The notes under the pieces were generated by a model. The model was given only the letters and a program-made list of their open reading frames with translations, was not told where the DNA came from and searched no databases. This document shows, piece after piece, positions 36,551 through 48,984 of a stretch of 64,000 nt of DNA (positions are counted from its first letter, which is position 1; every line of letters begins with the position of its first letter). A program made the translations under genes and the position numbers. Source of the DNA: Angiostrongylus vasorum (taxonomy: Eukaryota > Nematoda > Chromadorea > Rhabditida > Metastrongylidae). Location of the stretch: contig JADANN010000399.1 in the NCBI GenBank assembly GCA_018806985.1, positions 248,001 through 312,000 on the forward strand. Direction: 5' to 3'.

Positions 36551-38304
36551 TTTAATATATTTCAAGTAAATTTGTTTATAATCGTCTTGTGACTGGCGCC
36601 AAATGTCTACTGACATGTTGCTAATATTTCAATAAAACATTGTAATGTTGCAATTTTACTTGTATTCCTTGCTTCTTAATTTGGTCTACCAAAAGGTACC
36701 GTCGATTCCTTTATGCCGTCTTTCAAGTCTTCTTCTAATTCCCTAATATTTATTCTTTTTTCTATCTCAACTGGACATGATTCATTCTTCTCAGGGAGAA
36801 ACAAGAACGTCTGACAAGAATAAAGTTGTTGACGTATTTAGTTACTTAATCGGTTAATCAACAAGAACATTTCTGGTTTCTAGCACAATCTGCCTTCGGT
36901 ATTTTTTCTTATTTGGGAAATTTTTTTTCCTATGAAATCCCAAGATTGCCGTTTCGGAGTTTTCCTCGGCACAGTCTAGCTAAGCAGGTGCGGTGCCATA
37001 TACAGCTGGATTGGACTTATTTTAGAACGGAAGTTATTTCTAGCACATTAAATTGTGGTGTCTCTCGGGGGGATTTATCAAATTCGGTGTCATCTTTGGT
37101 AAAAGGTCATGCTGATGGGATGAACAACAAGCCCTCCAACCGCTGTACATCTCAGTTCACATTTATGGACACTGTCTCACTATTAGCGGTGAGGACATGA
37201 AGTCGTTAATGAGAGGGTTGAGTGAGCGAATCTAACCAGTCTGTACTTCCGCGATGTTGGCCTTCCTATTTGCTTCTTCGAAGAAAAGGAACTAAAAGGG
37301 ATAGAGAACGTCGTTCTTTTAGCTTGCGATTAATCAATTCGTATTCTTTTATACATTGAAAATAACTCAAACGAATGTCATTCTACCCGCAGTAGTAATC
37401 GATAGGTTGGGATGATTCTGCTCTGATCAGATCTCGTCAGCCTAGTAGTGATGCCAGGCGAAATCGATGGCTAATCTCTTCTTCTGGCAATCATGACCTA
37501 AGCGACAAGCAGTTTTCATCCTCGACACAAGTCATTTTCTATGCATTTAAACCCTTAGCCTATTTCTGTAGTTTCTTTGAAATCTGAGCAAATGGGAGAC
37601 TGTAAGACCATTGCAGGCGATGATGTTTGTTTTGGCCGTTGGTCCAATTTTTTTATTTCACCAAACACTCTCAATTTCTAAACGTTATTGAATCAATAAC
37701 CTATCTTGGAGCCCATTTGTCATACTTTTCTGGTTCTTTTTAACGCTTTGTACACAAATATGTAATCTCACCATAACCGTTTTCTGAAAGAGTGGAAGTT
37801 TCAGATGTTAAATCACAGTCTAAAACGTTTTTTCTCTTTCTTAAACAGCGAAAATTAGTTAGAATGTGCGCATTTTTCCCGACAAAGGGCATACCTATAT
37901 ATTACGGCTTACTAAGGTTCTGGAATACTATGAGGAACTTTAATGAATTGTTCAGCAGTAGGTTAGTTGTTAATGGCATACTTCTACGCATATTTTCGTG
38001 ATTATTCAATCTCAGCTTCATGTCCGAACTTCGAAAACGGCTCCCTTGGCCTTTTTCCGTCTAATTTTAGCTTAGCCAGATGTTTTCTCGCTACAGTGCA
38101 GTCATCCATTCTAGAGAACGCATACGACGGTCATGAAGTCACCTACATTTCATCTTCCTAAAGTTATGTTCAGAAGTTCAAGGAGGTGTGCCTTGTAGCA
38201 AAATTGCTTAGGTTTATTGAAACTTATTGAAATACACATTTTGCCCAGGAGTCCGTCAACGGCTTCTCTGTTTTTCTATAAAGTTAGCATGATGGAGCAT
38301 TCGG

Positions 38305-38470
38305 CGACGATCTGTCCCTTAGAGATTAGCCGTGCATTCGACTCTATTCGTAACATAGCAGAGATGCATATTTGGCCCATGAAATGACTCGTGGAATGCT
38401 ACCGATGTATCAAGTTTGTGTTTACATTCTCGCATACAAGTCTGATTCCAATTTGAAAACTCCAGCGGGA
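38305..38470 (-). repeat. SINE1, degenerate copy
   Basis: Shares GCCGTGCATTCGACTCTATT, GATGCATATTTGGCCCATGA and ATGTATCAAG with the family. The head is lost. Confidence 0.5.
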
Positions 38471-38629
38471 TGAGAGGTTGGGGGCAGGACAAAGGAATAA
38501 ACAGGAGAAGTGCTAGGACCAACACAGCAGATAAAAATGGACTACCTAACAAGATAAGTAATCACACTATAAAGAGAGATAAGAATACAAAATTAAGGAA
38601 TCAGTGGTGTGTGCATTTGAATTTTCCTC

Positions 38630-39005
38630 TACTTGATACTTGATACTTGAACGGTCCGTCCTCACTAGTTGTGCGCGCCCCAGCATAATCACCATTTTTC
38701 GGAGATTTGCTGGTTAAGCTATTGTGGTTCCCCTGCAATTCCGAGGACAGCCTGGCCAAAGTCTGCCCCTGGTCGTCACCACGACAGGGCAGTCGCAGCC
38801 TTTGTGGATCAGAGGGAGATTTACCACCATGTGACTTTGATACCAAGACGGTGGTGGATCCTGGTATTGGTTTACTCTTAGCTAGGCTTCCTGATGGAAA
38901 CGCCGGACTCCTTCTCAGCTTGGGAAACCTTGCTGGGGGGACGAATCTCTGTACATCGCAGTCCGACACCTAGGAACACCTCTTAGCTATGATGAGGCAG
39001 TAAAC
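38630..39005 (-). repeat. R1 short interspersed repeat
   Basis: A full reverse copy. The tail TACTTGATACTTGATACTTG is at its left end and the head, near GATGAGGCAGTAAACC, is at its right end. Confidence 0.8.
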
Positions 39006-39073
39006 CGAATTTTCCTCAACTTTTGTAAAACGAAAGGCGACTCATCCTAGAGGTTTTTTGTACCGATACAATC

Positions 39074-39373
39074 ATGTGTTGGCTCTGTGAGTATTTGGTT
39101 CGGTCTTTATTCGCAACGTTGGCCATTGTTTCTTCTTATTCGTATCCGCTAGCCGTGGTGGGATACGTCATGCTCTTTTTCGTGTTCAAAGTGGGCTTTC
39201 AACAAACCGTTCAAGCGTATTCAATGCTAACCCCATTACGCAATCTTGGGCTACTTCCTGCTGACCAGTTAAGCAGCCGGAAAAAAAACTGTTGTGCTAA
39301 AAACCATTTGGGCGATCTAAATACTTCTTCCATGCTATTGCTAATGTTTTTTCTACTTTTAGAAGTTTGTTAA
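39074..39373 (+). CDS. Unrecognised hydrophobic open reading frame
   Basis: 99 codons from an ATG directly after an R1 copy. The sequence has a membrane-like core (FATLAIVSSYSYPLAVVGY and VMLFFVFKVGF) and a Leu-rich tail. It might be a fragment of a transporter membrane domain or a chance frame in AT-rich DNA. I see no splice context that links it to another exon. Confidence 0.2.
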   Translation: MCWLCEYLVRSLFATLAIVSSYSYPLAVVGYVMLFFVFKVGFQQTVQAYSMLTPLRNLGLLPADQLSSRKKNCCAKNHLGDLNTSSMLLLMFFLLLEVC

Positions 39374-40024
39374 GAACACTTACGAAAAATGTTGCGTCCT
39401 ATGAGCTGCGTATTTTAACAACCGCATAGATCGCAAGATGACAGAGCAAGACAGTTTATGACGCTACCAGTACTTGCCAATGATACGACCAAGATTTCTA
39501 AGATATCGAAGTGATTCGTAGAACAAGCTAATCGAATTTCTCGCGCTTATTTTATACATTAAAATTCATTCAAAACATGTGCCCACTGGTAGAATTTGCC
39601 ATGCAATGCACATGGCCACTGGTCGAATTTTGGGCCTCGAGGTGAGGAAGAACTTTTTCCCTCTAAGGTTAATAAGTGGCTGTATAGTTGAGTAAGAGGA
39701 TAAAAAACACAAAAGGGCGATATAGGTAGGCGCATGCAAGTCATTTCGTAGACCAAATCCGATCGCTTACACGATTGTTGGAGTGAATGGTGCACCCTAA
39801 TGGACTGATCAACGTCGAACGCTTCTACACTTTACATTGTTGTACTGAAGTCTCAAAATAGCCATGCTAGAACTTTCCAAGGTTGTCACCACATACAGGC
39901 ACGGACTATGTGGATCGGAGTGAACTTTATTATTCTGCGACTGGGTGTCTCCCACTTCTACGAGCATTTATGGCATTGCTTCACACGTAATTTCTTTACC
40001 TTATATTGCGTTTCACAAAAAGAA

Positions 40025-40300
40025 AAGAATAAAGTTCTCCGCATTGATAAATCCGTGATGAATGAGCCATGAATTCCACTTCATTAAGCATTGTTGAAGG
40101 TGATTGAATGCTTATCTGGCTTTTACAATGACTTCCGGCTGCTTACCGATGTATCGAGTTAGTGCTGCTGTCCTCCCAGAGAAGTCTGGTACCAATTTGC
40201 TAACCGCAAATGGATGGAAGGTTTGGCGGGCCAGGGGCGCTGGAATTGATCCCATGTATATTGTAGGGCGACACCGACCACTGCGTCACACGCGCACATT
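40025..40300 (-). repeat. SINE1, full copy
   Basis: Minus orientation: head GCGCGTGTGACGCAGTGGTC, B box GGGATCAATTCCAGCG, and body to the GATAAATCC end. Confidence 0.72.
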
Positions 40301-41916
40301 TCGTATGTCGCATACTTGGTATTTCGTAATATTTTTGTCTGTGTGATTCACGACCGCGTAATTCAAGCCAGCGGCTTCCGTTTGTCCTTGTCGCGTACAA
40401 AAGTTGCCTGCTCAGTTCTTATCACTCGAGGGCCTCGAATAGCGCAAGATTTCTCCTTTCGACTGAAGATGTCTGATTATCGGCTCGATGATCCTTCCGT
40501 TGTGTGCCCAGCATTCCAAGAGGTCGCTAACGGGTCGCTCTTCTACCTCGGTTATGACAAGACATAAATTAACATCGCTGGAATTGTTTTTTATTTTTTA
40601 TTGTTATAGAAGAAAATCGATTGATTTTGGTGTTTCCTGCTATCTGCACGTTTACAATCTTTCCTTTCTTCAAGCACTAATATCACCTATGCATGTCATT
40701 AGGCAACTAGGAAAAAAGAATAGTAAATGTATCTAAGCGGAAAAAAACTCAGGTATCTCATTGGATCGGAACAGCAACAAGGCCAATCATAGAGGTTTGG
40801 ATCGTCAGCCACGACTTATTCACAACACGTCGAAACACTCGAACGAGGGTTTCTTCGGCGTAAGTCCTTCGATTGGCCCTACTCCGCTATTAAAATGATT
40901 CGTTGTGATCTAATACGGCTAAGGTTACATCTGTTACACCTGCCTTTACAGTACGCCAACTTACTTAGGCTATGTAAACAAGTAACATTCGGTCATATCA
41001 ATTCAATTTCAAGTCAATTTATAGTTGGTTTCTTAAATTTCTTGCCGAAGCTATTTTCATTCCTACCAGTTTAGATGGGCATTTACAATTTCACCAAGAT
41101 AAAATTTACCTAAAATAGTGGTTGTAGAACGAAGACCTGGTGGAAAAATTAACGGAATTTGAATAAGTAATCAGGAACTCACTTGAGGACTTGAAAAAAG
41201 ACGTCCTTTGTGCAAAAAAGAACGCCGCCGTCACAAATTTCCCAAGCCGAGTTTAAAGGTGTAAAGTGTAATGGCTTCATATCGACAGCTCTCATCTAAG
41301 AGTCATCATCTTTGTCTAAGCCCCTTGTAAATATTCGGATATAAAGAATAAGAACGAAGTTCGTAACTTTGAGCAGCAACAAGCAATGCAGTTCCAAGTT
41401 GTTCAATGAAGTTTCATTGCATAAATTCACTTTAGTGAGCTTGTTCGTGAACAAAGAATAAAAAATAACACCTCGTGTTTGCTCAAGAAGAATACGAAGA
41501 ATCACTTTAGTGAACTGAAATAAGATGGGAATCGCTTAGAGACTACTGATTAACAGAATCATATGGTTCGCAGCCATTAGTGTCCTTCCACTTGTAACTT
41601 GTAGATGCACTAGTTTTTTTTCTAGGTGGATGATGTTGAGGTTGAGGTTAAATCGGCCACCGTATTCCTTACATACTGTTATGATCGATTTTCTTTTCTC
41701 TAACAGAAAAGACCTGATAAGCTAGGAGTTAGTAGAAAAAGTGGTATATCGCTGTCATCTCGACGCCACACTACTCGAGTACGTGAGAATCATCGATGGA
41801 TATGGGGTTGATCAATGACTGATCAGCTACTGATCGACCTTTCGTTGTATTTGTGTCATTCGCAGGTATAGAGGTCAATATGACTCTAAATATTTACCAG
41901 CCGATGCTAGTACAAT

Positions 41917-41976
41917 ATATATGCTTTATATATATATGCATATATATACATACATGTATGTATACACATGTATATA
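41917..41976. repeat. TA/CA-rich microsatellite
   Basis: An imperfect TATATA/ACATACATG run just upstream of the candidate kinase linker exon. Confidence 0.75.
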
Positions 41977-41977
41977 G

Positions 41978-42073
41978 TCGCCGAGCACTCCGTCTATTAT
42001 TCACCTGGGCGACGTTCGCCTCGCGAATACTTCCGGTGCTGTGAAACTGAAAGAAATCGGAAGTGGTGGGGAA
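41978..42073 (+). CDS. Candidate linker exon of the kinase gene
   Basis: A phase-0 open stretch ([20 protein letters not shown], then [12 protein letters not shown]) flanked by TATATAG and GAA/GTAGTG. It joins in frame to [10 protein letters not shown] of the first secure kinase exon. Ser/Pro-rich linkers precede the kinase in DCLKs. Support is only frame and splice sites. Confidence 0.45.
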
Positions 42074-45000
42074 GTAGTGCCGACTAGTGACCACTGTGTT
42101 ATTGGTGGTCATACGACGTTCCGTAATACGGCTAAAAAACTCACTATAGTGAAAAATAAGAGTCGTTGTTGACTATTTGGTGATTTCCAGTGTTCTTTGA
42201 TATCTGGAATACGCGACGTATTCGAGTCGGGTTTTCGCAGAAGTTGACATACGACGACGAACTACGTGTTCACATGCCTTGAGATTCTTTGTGTTTTCAA
42301 TTTCGAAAGCAATATTTAATACAACAAGGGATGTAGATATTAGAACACATTTGCAAAAATCCTACATTAACTGTCAATGTAAATTATTGAATGATGCAAA
42401 TTCTTTAACGTGTTCAGAAGATTGTTCGGATTTTAAGATTTTGTAAAACTCCGGACCATAGGTGTTTGCGGTGGGGAACGAACGTGCTATTACCCTTTCC
42501 GGGGCTAACACGTTCACCACCACATCATGCGGGCCCTTCGTTTCGCCTGTCTCTCAGCTAGTTCAGTGATTGATCAGGCCATCAGCAGTCATCCGCCAAC
42601 GGGATTGATCTGGGTGAGCCCAAATTGGCAACGAACCCAGTTAAGCTGAGGCTGTTGTTTAAATCGCAATATTAGCTTTTTTTTATTTACTGCCTATTAC
42701 AATTTCTCACTGCAGGTTATTATATGTGACTAAATGACAATGATGCTGAGATATTTGCAAAACTCCGGACTGAAGTGTTTGCGGTGGAGATAAAAAAGGA
42801 TAGAGCTCTCGGCGTTGATCAATCCCTGAGGGATGGGCCATGTATTCGACTTCACTAAGTATTGTTGGAAGTGATTGAATACATATCTGGCCCTTACAAT
42901 GATTCGCAGTGGCCTACTAATGTATCCAGCCAGTGCTGCTACCCTTCCAGACAAGTCTGGTATCAATTTACCTACCCCCGGAGGGTGGAAGCTTGGTCAC
43001 CCATGGGCCTGGGGAACGATTTCATGTGTGTGTCGCAGTTACGCCTCCAACCACTGCGCCACCGCGCCCCCTTTCGGTGGGGAACGGTGGAAAATTGTGA
43101 TAGGCAGTAAATAAAAAAAGTTAACATTGTGATTTAGCCTACAGCTCCAGATTAACTGGGTTCGTTGCCGATTTCGACTTCTGTTCCTGAATTCACCTTA
43201 AATTTGTTAATAAAACATAAAAAGGTTTTGACGTGAGCACTGGGCTTTCCAACCATATCATTTTTTCCCTTTTGTCTGTAAGAAAACGCAAATTTTATGT
43301 CTAGTAGGAATTTGGCTTTAAAATTTTATCCGGAATCCGTATACCACTGTTGTGCGACTTCGTGCTGAGTAAGTTCAGACATCGGAGAACATCCGCTACG
43401 TGAAGTCACGAAGCAGTCTGGAGAAGCACTACGAAATCCGCGATTTGATCGGTCGAGGCAATTTCTCGCATGTATTCTACGCCGTTCGCAACAAGGACGG
43501 AAAGAAATGTGCACTAAAGGTTTGTTGATCAGTCGAATGTAATCCTGTCCGAATTGAACAGAACTGCATTCCGAACTGGCTCGAATCCTCCTCTAGTGAT
43601 AATTCTTCATAAATCTTCAGTTCAGATGCATAAAATTCCACTCACAAATAATGGAATCACACACAAATTTCGATATTAACGACGTTCGCAGAACATAGGA
43701 GTTTTCAATAGTTATTGTGGATAGCCTCCCCAACGGTTCACTGCCTCATCGAAAGTGTTCCTGAGTGCCGGGCTGCGATGTGCAGCGGGGGCGATTCATC
43801 ATCTGAGCAGGGCCTCCGCCTCCTAAGCTGAGAAGGAGTCCTACGTTTCCATCATGAAGCCTAGCTAGGAGTAAACGAATACAAGGACAAATGAAACTGG
43901 TCGCGTGGTGGTGAATCTCCCTCTGGTTCACAAGGGCGGCGACTGCCTTTGGTGGTGGCGACCTGCGGCGGATCATGGCTAGGTTGGCCTCGGGACTCCA
44001 GGGAACCACAGTGGTTAAACCAGCAAAACTCCAAAAAATGGAAATTATTCTGGTGCCCGAACAATCAGAGAGGGACGCCGTTCATGTATTCAAGTAACGT
44101 GGTTAGCTGCCATTGTTCAAAAATTAGCAACTCGGTTCGTCAATTCTGATTTCTTCATACATCTGTCTAGGCTCTTCTTATCTTGTTCTGTTTTGATTTT
44201 CCTTTTATTTGTGTAATCTTTAGGAAATCGATAGGCAGCAACTTCGAGGGAAGTGGTTCTTCATTGAGAACGAGGTCGAGATTCTGCTTATGTGCTCACA
44301 TCCGAATATATGCCGCCTTGTGGATGCCTTCAAGACGAATGTTCGATATCTGCTCGTATTCGAGTATGCACAGGTGATCACCACCATCTTTGTCATCAGA
44401 ATCATCGTAAGTATTATCATCACCAACAAAAAAAAGAAGTAATGCATCTACCGTTGACAAATTCATACGTTCAGTCCTTATTGTACATACGACATCCTGG
44501 ATGTTTTATTTGTGCTTAACTTGGATTTTTATGACATTTTATGTAAAAAACCATTAAGATCCAAGAAATCATAGTGTTATCCATCGTATTATATATTTCT
44601 AAAATATCAAGAATTCAACAGAAATTTACAATTTCCACTGTAACCGTTTGTCCATGTTATGGTAAATCTTCTTTTAGAACGGTGACCTATTTGACTTAAT
44701 TCGTCGTGATGGTCCCTTAACGGAGAGCGATGCTGCTACTCTCACTAGTCAGGTAGCTTTACAGACTCGTATTTTAACATCTTCCTACTAATATAAAACT
44801 GCGGTATTAAGACGCAGGATATTAATTGCTTGACAACGGGCACCTATATCATGACCGAGTTTATTCAAGCTCGTACCCATTAAGCACGGTGATCCATAAT
44901 CTTCTATGGGTTTTTAAATCACATGGTGCAAAAAAATTGTATACTGTACGAAAGCTTCAGGAACTTATTGACCCCCACTTTTATCGAAGATCCTTCTGTT

Positions 45001-48000
45001 TCTCTCCACACTTCACTCATTCCCAAATTTTGGATAGCATGATGTCCACAGGACAGTTCTCCCACAATCACTTTCGGGACCCGTCAATTTCAGAACGAAG
45101 GTGATCGCACTCAGACATTTAAAAAAGCCAAGAAAGGAAACAACTTCTTCCCCAATCTTCTCCACACCCTCATCACCTACGTCTATGCCATTTACAAAAG
45201 TATACGTATGATGCCCAATGGACTTTCACCTTGAAACCATAACATGTTATATAGTCACGAAGAGTCGCAAACATCCACTTTGGGAGCTAAACCAGACAAT
45301 AGAGGAGCCCATCACCTGTGCTCGTCAATACACTGGATCGCCGTTTCCCTAGTTTCCTGTTGAAATCTAGGGCCAGTGTAAAAATAGTGGACAACTATCA
45401 GGACCGTGCTGTTGCAAAACAGAAGACTGATCAAAAACTATAGCACAATCCGCTTGCAGTCTGTCTCCTTCACGGTCTTCACTTCAATTATCCTCAACAA
45501 TATTGATGAACATTGACAGAATGACAACAATGTGAACCATCCACGTTCCGAGAAAGACTTAGCATAAACAAATGGAACTTATTGAATTTATCGCAGATCT
45601 ACATGTCGTAACCTTAAGTACTCTTAAGGAATGCCTTCAATTCAGCTGGAGGTCGCGCAGTGACAGACCTTTTGACAAAACAACCAAGGTATTTAATTAG
45701 TCCACAAAATTCCTTAATGGGGTATACTACGTTGTCCCAACGAAACTTCTTATCCAACAGCGGTATCACTGACATGAAGAAAGGAGATATTGGTCAAGGC
45801 ATTACCGTTTTGTCAAAATATCGCCACCACTCAACGCCACTATGCGAAATCTAGAATAGGACGGCATGGAAGTGAATGTAGATGACTGTAAAGTGCACCA
45901 TTTTCATTAAGCATTAGCCAGACGAACGAGTGTTCGCCAATTTCAACAGCTCTTATGAAAATCGATCCGTCTTTGAACCTCCGGGAAATGATATTCATAG
46001 TAAATATTTCTTCGTTTCTGATTCGTCATTAACCTTTAATCTAGTAAATAGCATTGTGCTCAGGCTATGTGTATCTATGTCGGGAAGCCGACACGATGAA
46101 CGACTTTAAAAATGATCAGGACATAGATGGAAGCTTGGAGAGCTGACAAGGGCATGGAGTTTATTGTAAAGAATATAACACAGTACTTTTACGCAAAATG
46201 TTCGGCACCATGGTTCTTCCTTCTTCCTTAATATATGTCTCGAACAGCACGTAAACAAAATAAATGAGCAGTAATCGTTGTTAATCATGTAGTCTAAATA
46301 AGGAAATTATCCGAAATAACTTAAGTGACAAGACGATTCCGAAATACTTGTCTAGCTCGACGAACAGAGGTGTATGTAGGAGGCTGTGCTCCATGCGTCA
46401 ATTTCCTTAGTTTGACTGTTTGCTATAAATGAACATGCAAGGCGTGACGATAAACAGCATTAAGGGGTTAGAGGAAAGGTTAACCGAGAAATGTTGAGTC
46501 CACTTGTTGATGATCAGATCCAAAAGATCGACTTTCTATAAACCTCGGCATAGACAGTTGATATATTTATTTATATGATCCTATAAACTGATCTTCTTAA
46601 GCTGATCGTTGTCGTTGTTGTTGTTGTTGTTGATGTTGGTGTTGTTTGTCGATGGCTGACGTTTCGGCGACTTCGCCTTCCTCAGAGAAGCGCTGTTACG
46701 AGAGTCCACTCATCCCACTGGTAACAGCACCGCTCTGAGGAGAATGCGAAATCGCCGAAACGTCAGCCATCGACAAACAACACCAACATCAACAACAACA
46801 ACAACAACGACAACGACAACGAAGACCTATACCAACCTCGCATCAGGTTAAGATGATCAGTTTATAAGATCATATAAAAAAGATGGTCAGATTGCTATTA
46901 TGCGTAGGAATAAGTGTGTGCTTTAGTCATCCCGATACGGAAACGTAAACCGTCATGCAAGTGATGAATAAGTGGTAAGCCACCAAATGTCTAAAAAATT
47001 TCCTGACACACTGCTGCTTTTCAAGAAAAGCATCAGAAACAACAGTATTGTTCCTTCTCAGCTCTACTCCTCCCTACTCAGAGGACCAACGGGGATCTCA
47101 TAGATCGGAAGCTAAAAGCGGAAAGAAGACCTTGCACATTTATAGGCACGCAATTCAAACAATTTCGCACTAATTTTAAGAGAGATTCAATTAGATGCGA
47201 GTTCTTTTTGAAATAAGGACATAAAAATGGACATGATGGGTTGATACAAGTTTGCTTCATATTAAGGTCCAGTCATAAAACGTGATTGAAGGACACATGA
47301 GCATATTACGAAGGTACTTTAGACTGCTTCGGCACTCGCATATCTTCACGATAGAAAAATCGTTCATCGGGATGTAAAACCCGAAAATCTTCTACTCTTT
47401 AACAAAAAGCAGGTTAGGCTTTACTTCAACATATGCTTTACAGAGATAAATTTTGCGTTAAATGTGATAAGTTTTTTGTTTTCTTATTTCATTTTATTTG
47501 ATCCGTCTTCATGTCTACTGTGCTGATCCCAGCACTTGTCACATTCGAGTCGTTTCTTCGCATCCATTGTCCACGAAGATCTTCCAACTTTTACGTGTGG
47601 CTTCGATTGCTGCTTGAGGATTTCCATTTCATTTTGAATGTTGTAGAACGCTGGTCTAGCAAATGTCCCTGGAGTCCTGAGATAGCCGGGCTGAAGCATT
47701 GTCAATTGGATTGCAGAGATCGATTTTTTCCGAGACAAGTCCGTACCAAGTCCCCGACCCCGGAGGGAATAGGGGCTTGGTTGGCCCGAAGCGGAATCGA
47801 ACCCTCACCATGCTCATGATGATGGACATCACTACCACTGTGCTATCCGCCCCCTAAATGCGATAAATAGCTAATGGAAAATGAATCCTGTTCATTACGG
47901 CATTTTGGCAAAGAAAACGTAGGCCAAATAGAGAAAGTCACCAGATTTGCATAGTATTTAGCCCTATTTCAGGCACGTCTTTGTGATTTCGGATTGGCTT

Positions 48001-48984
48001 GCACAGTTCTCGGACCACTTTATCGGGTGTGTGGAACACCAACATATTGCGCTCCAGAGATCCTCAACGAGTCAGGTCCATGCTTTTTCATTCGACTTTA
48101 TTCTATTTCATCATTAATAACCAATGTCTTTTTTTCCTTCGGCCGTACGCGAACGCACATGTGTTCTTCAGCGCACCTTCGTTCAGGGCTGTTTCTTTGC
48201 TACAAACTTTTGCTGAACGTTTTGTATTCAGTAGACGTAAAAAGGAAAATAGAAGAAGTGTATAACACAAAGAGAGCATAAATCGTGCAGGAATGAGCGG
48301 CACATGGAAGAACAGAATCGTGGAGCTAAAAGTGCAGAAAAAGGAGGGCAGCAGTCTTTGGGAACAGCACGAGTTGATTTCAATGCGCACCGCACACGGA
48401 TTAAAGGTTACGAGTGGCCGCGTTTATGCTAAACTCCCTAGTATACTGATTTTTTCCGAGACACTTCATTTTGGAAACCAGCATGGTTCTTTTAGTGTGG
48501 TTTCATCACGTCATACTGTATTACTTTAGGGTACGGTTTTGCTGTTGATGTATGGTCACTTGGTGTTTTGCTGCATGTTATGTTGGTTGGATTCGCACCC
48601 TTCCGATCAACCGATCGCATTCGCCTATTTCGCTTGATAGCGAAAGGAAAAATCCATTTTGAATTACCAGAATGGAAAGGTATAACATCAAGTAAGCTGT
48701 TTACATTCTCATCAAATTGTTCGCTACGCAGAACCACCACATTTTCCGCCCCCGTTTGTCGATTTTTAAAAGATCGCTCACAATATCATGTGATTAGCTT
48801 CCATATTTCTGCACAAGAACCTAGAAAAAGGAAGGAATTTCTCCAGTAATCTATATTTGTTTCAGAAGCTCGAGATCTCTTAAGCCGCATGCTTTGTATG
48901 AATCCCGTGAAGCGAATCCTTGCCAGCGAAATTCCATCACACACGTGGATCACTGGCTTCGGTCATACTGAGGAAACCGGATGA
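41978..48984 (+). CDS. Doublecortin-like (DCLK/ZYG-8 type) Ser/Thr protein kinase
   Basis: DCLK kinases act on microtubules; only the kinase half is seen here. Exons: 41978-42073 (tentative), 43379-43519, 44224-44373, 44678-44752, 47323-47412, 47973-48075, 48530-48691, 48866-48984 (TGA). All phases agree, giving about 311 codons. Motifs in order: Gly loop [14 protein letters not shown] (ATP-binding Lys), ENEVEIL (helix C Glu), [37 protein letters not shown] (close to GPLYTVCGTPTYVAPE of DCLK), DVWSLG, and R in NPVKRI. All catalytic residues are present, so it should be active. No doublecortin domain was found upstream within 12 kb, so it may be a kinase-only paralogue or its 5' exons may be unrecognised. 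The protein ends soon after the kinase domain. Other CaMK-group kinases are possible but fit less well. Confidence 0.85.
42437..42562 (-). repeat. SINE3 copy in kinase intron
   Basis: Minus-strand unit with GCGGTGGGGAACGAACGTGC and CCACCACATCATGCGGGCCC on the plus strand. Confidence 0.75.
42735..43100 (-). repeat. SINE1 inserted into a SINE3 copy
   Basis: SINE3 sequence (GATGCTGAGATATTTGCAAA..TTTGCGGTGG) is interrupted at about 42792 by a full minus SINE1 (42795-43068, B-box region degenerate). It resumes as TTCGGTGGGGAACGG. The repeated CGGTGG flank suggests a short target duplication. Confidence 0.7.
43727..44100 (+). repeat. R1 repeat in kinase intron
   Basis: Head CGGTTCACTGCCTCATCGAA, body with CTCCAGGGAACCACAGTGGT, and tail near GCCGTTCATGTATTCAAGTA. 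Confidence 0.72.
45400..45560 (+). mobile_element. Decayed RTE reverse-transcriptase fragment
   Basis: Aligns by eye to the fragment at 7975-8130 (AACTATAGCACAATCCGCTT against the NYRPICL coding block). Frames are destroyed. Confidence 0.5.
46567..46880. repeat. Long fold-back repeat with two hammerhead-like motifs
   Basis: The arms run outward from a spacer of about 20 nt at 46701-46720. They pair over a TTG/CAA trinucleotide tract, GTTTGTCGATGGCTGACG and TATAAACTGATC. Each arm holds a motif: minus 46654-46691 (CTGAGGA, GGCG/CGCC hairpin, GAAACGTC, AGCC) and plus 46731-46768 (CTGAGGA, hairpin, GAAACGTC, AGCC). It lies in a kinase intron. Confidence 0.75.
47485..47855 (-). repeat. SINE2, full copy in kinase intron
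   Basis: On the minus strand the head reads GGATAGCACAGTGGTAGTG (A box) and GAGGGTTCGATTCCGC (B box, near-perfect tRNA match). The body ends in ATCAAATAAAATGA. It lies between the HRD and DFG exons. Confidence 0.85.

Larger units (their letters stand above)
29941..41977. other. Intergenic region between FAIM and the kinase, repeat-rich
   Basis: 12 kb without a secure coding exon. It contains SINE3 copies (30.4, 33.2 and about 36.2 kb), a split SINE1 with nested PLE copies (30.9-33.5 kb), an RTE C-terminal fragment (34.2-34.5 kb), an R1 copy (38.6-39.0 kb) and SINE1 copies (38.3 and 40.0 kb). Possible 5' exons of the kinase near 36.3-36.5 kb and a hydrophobic open stretch at 39074-39373 are listed separately. 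Confidence 0.6.
44753..47322 (+). other. Largest kinase intron
   Basis: 2.57 kb between the NGDLFDLI and HRDVKPEN exons. It contains a decayed RTE fragment (45400-45560) and a hammerhead-bearing fold-back (46567-46880). The rest is unrecognised and has no convincing exon. Confidence 0.65.

Noticed and set aside
40316..40567. Possible small plus-strand gene (MSDYRLDDPSVVCPAFQE..)
   Set aside because: It is short, lacks splice support and overlaps other open frames. It could not be tied to the kinase or any family.
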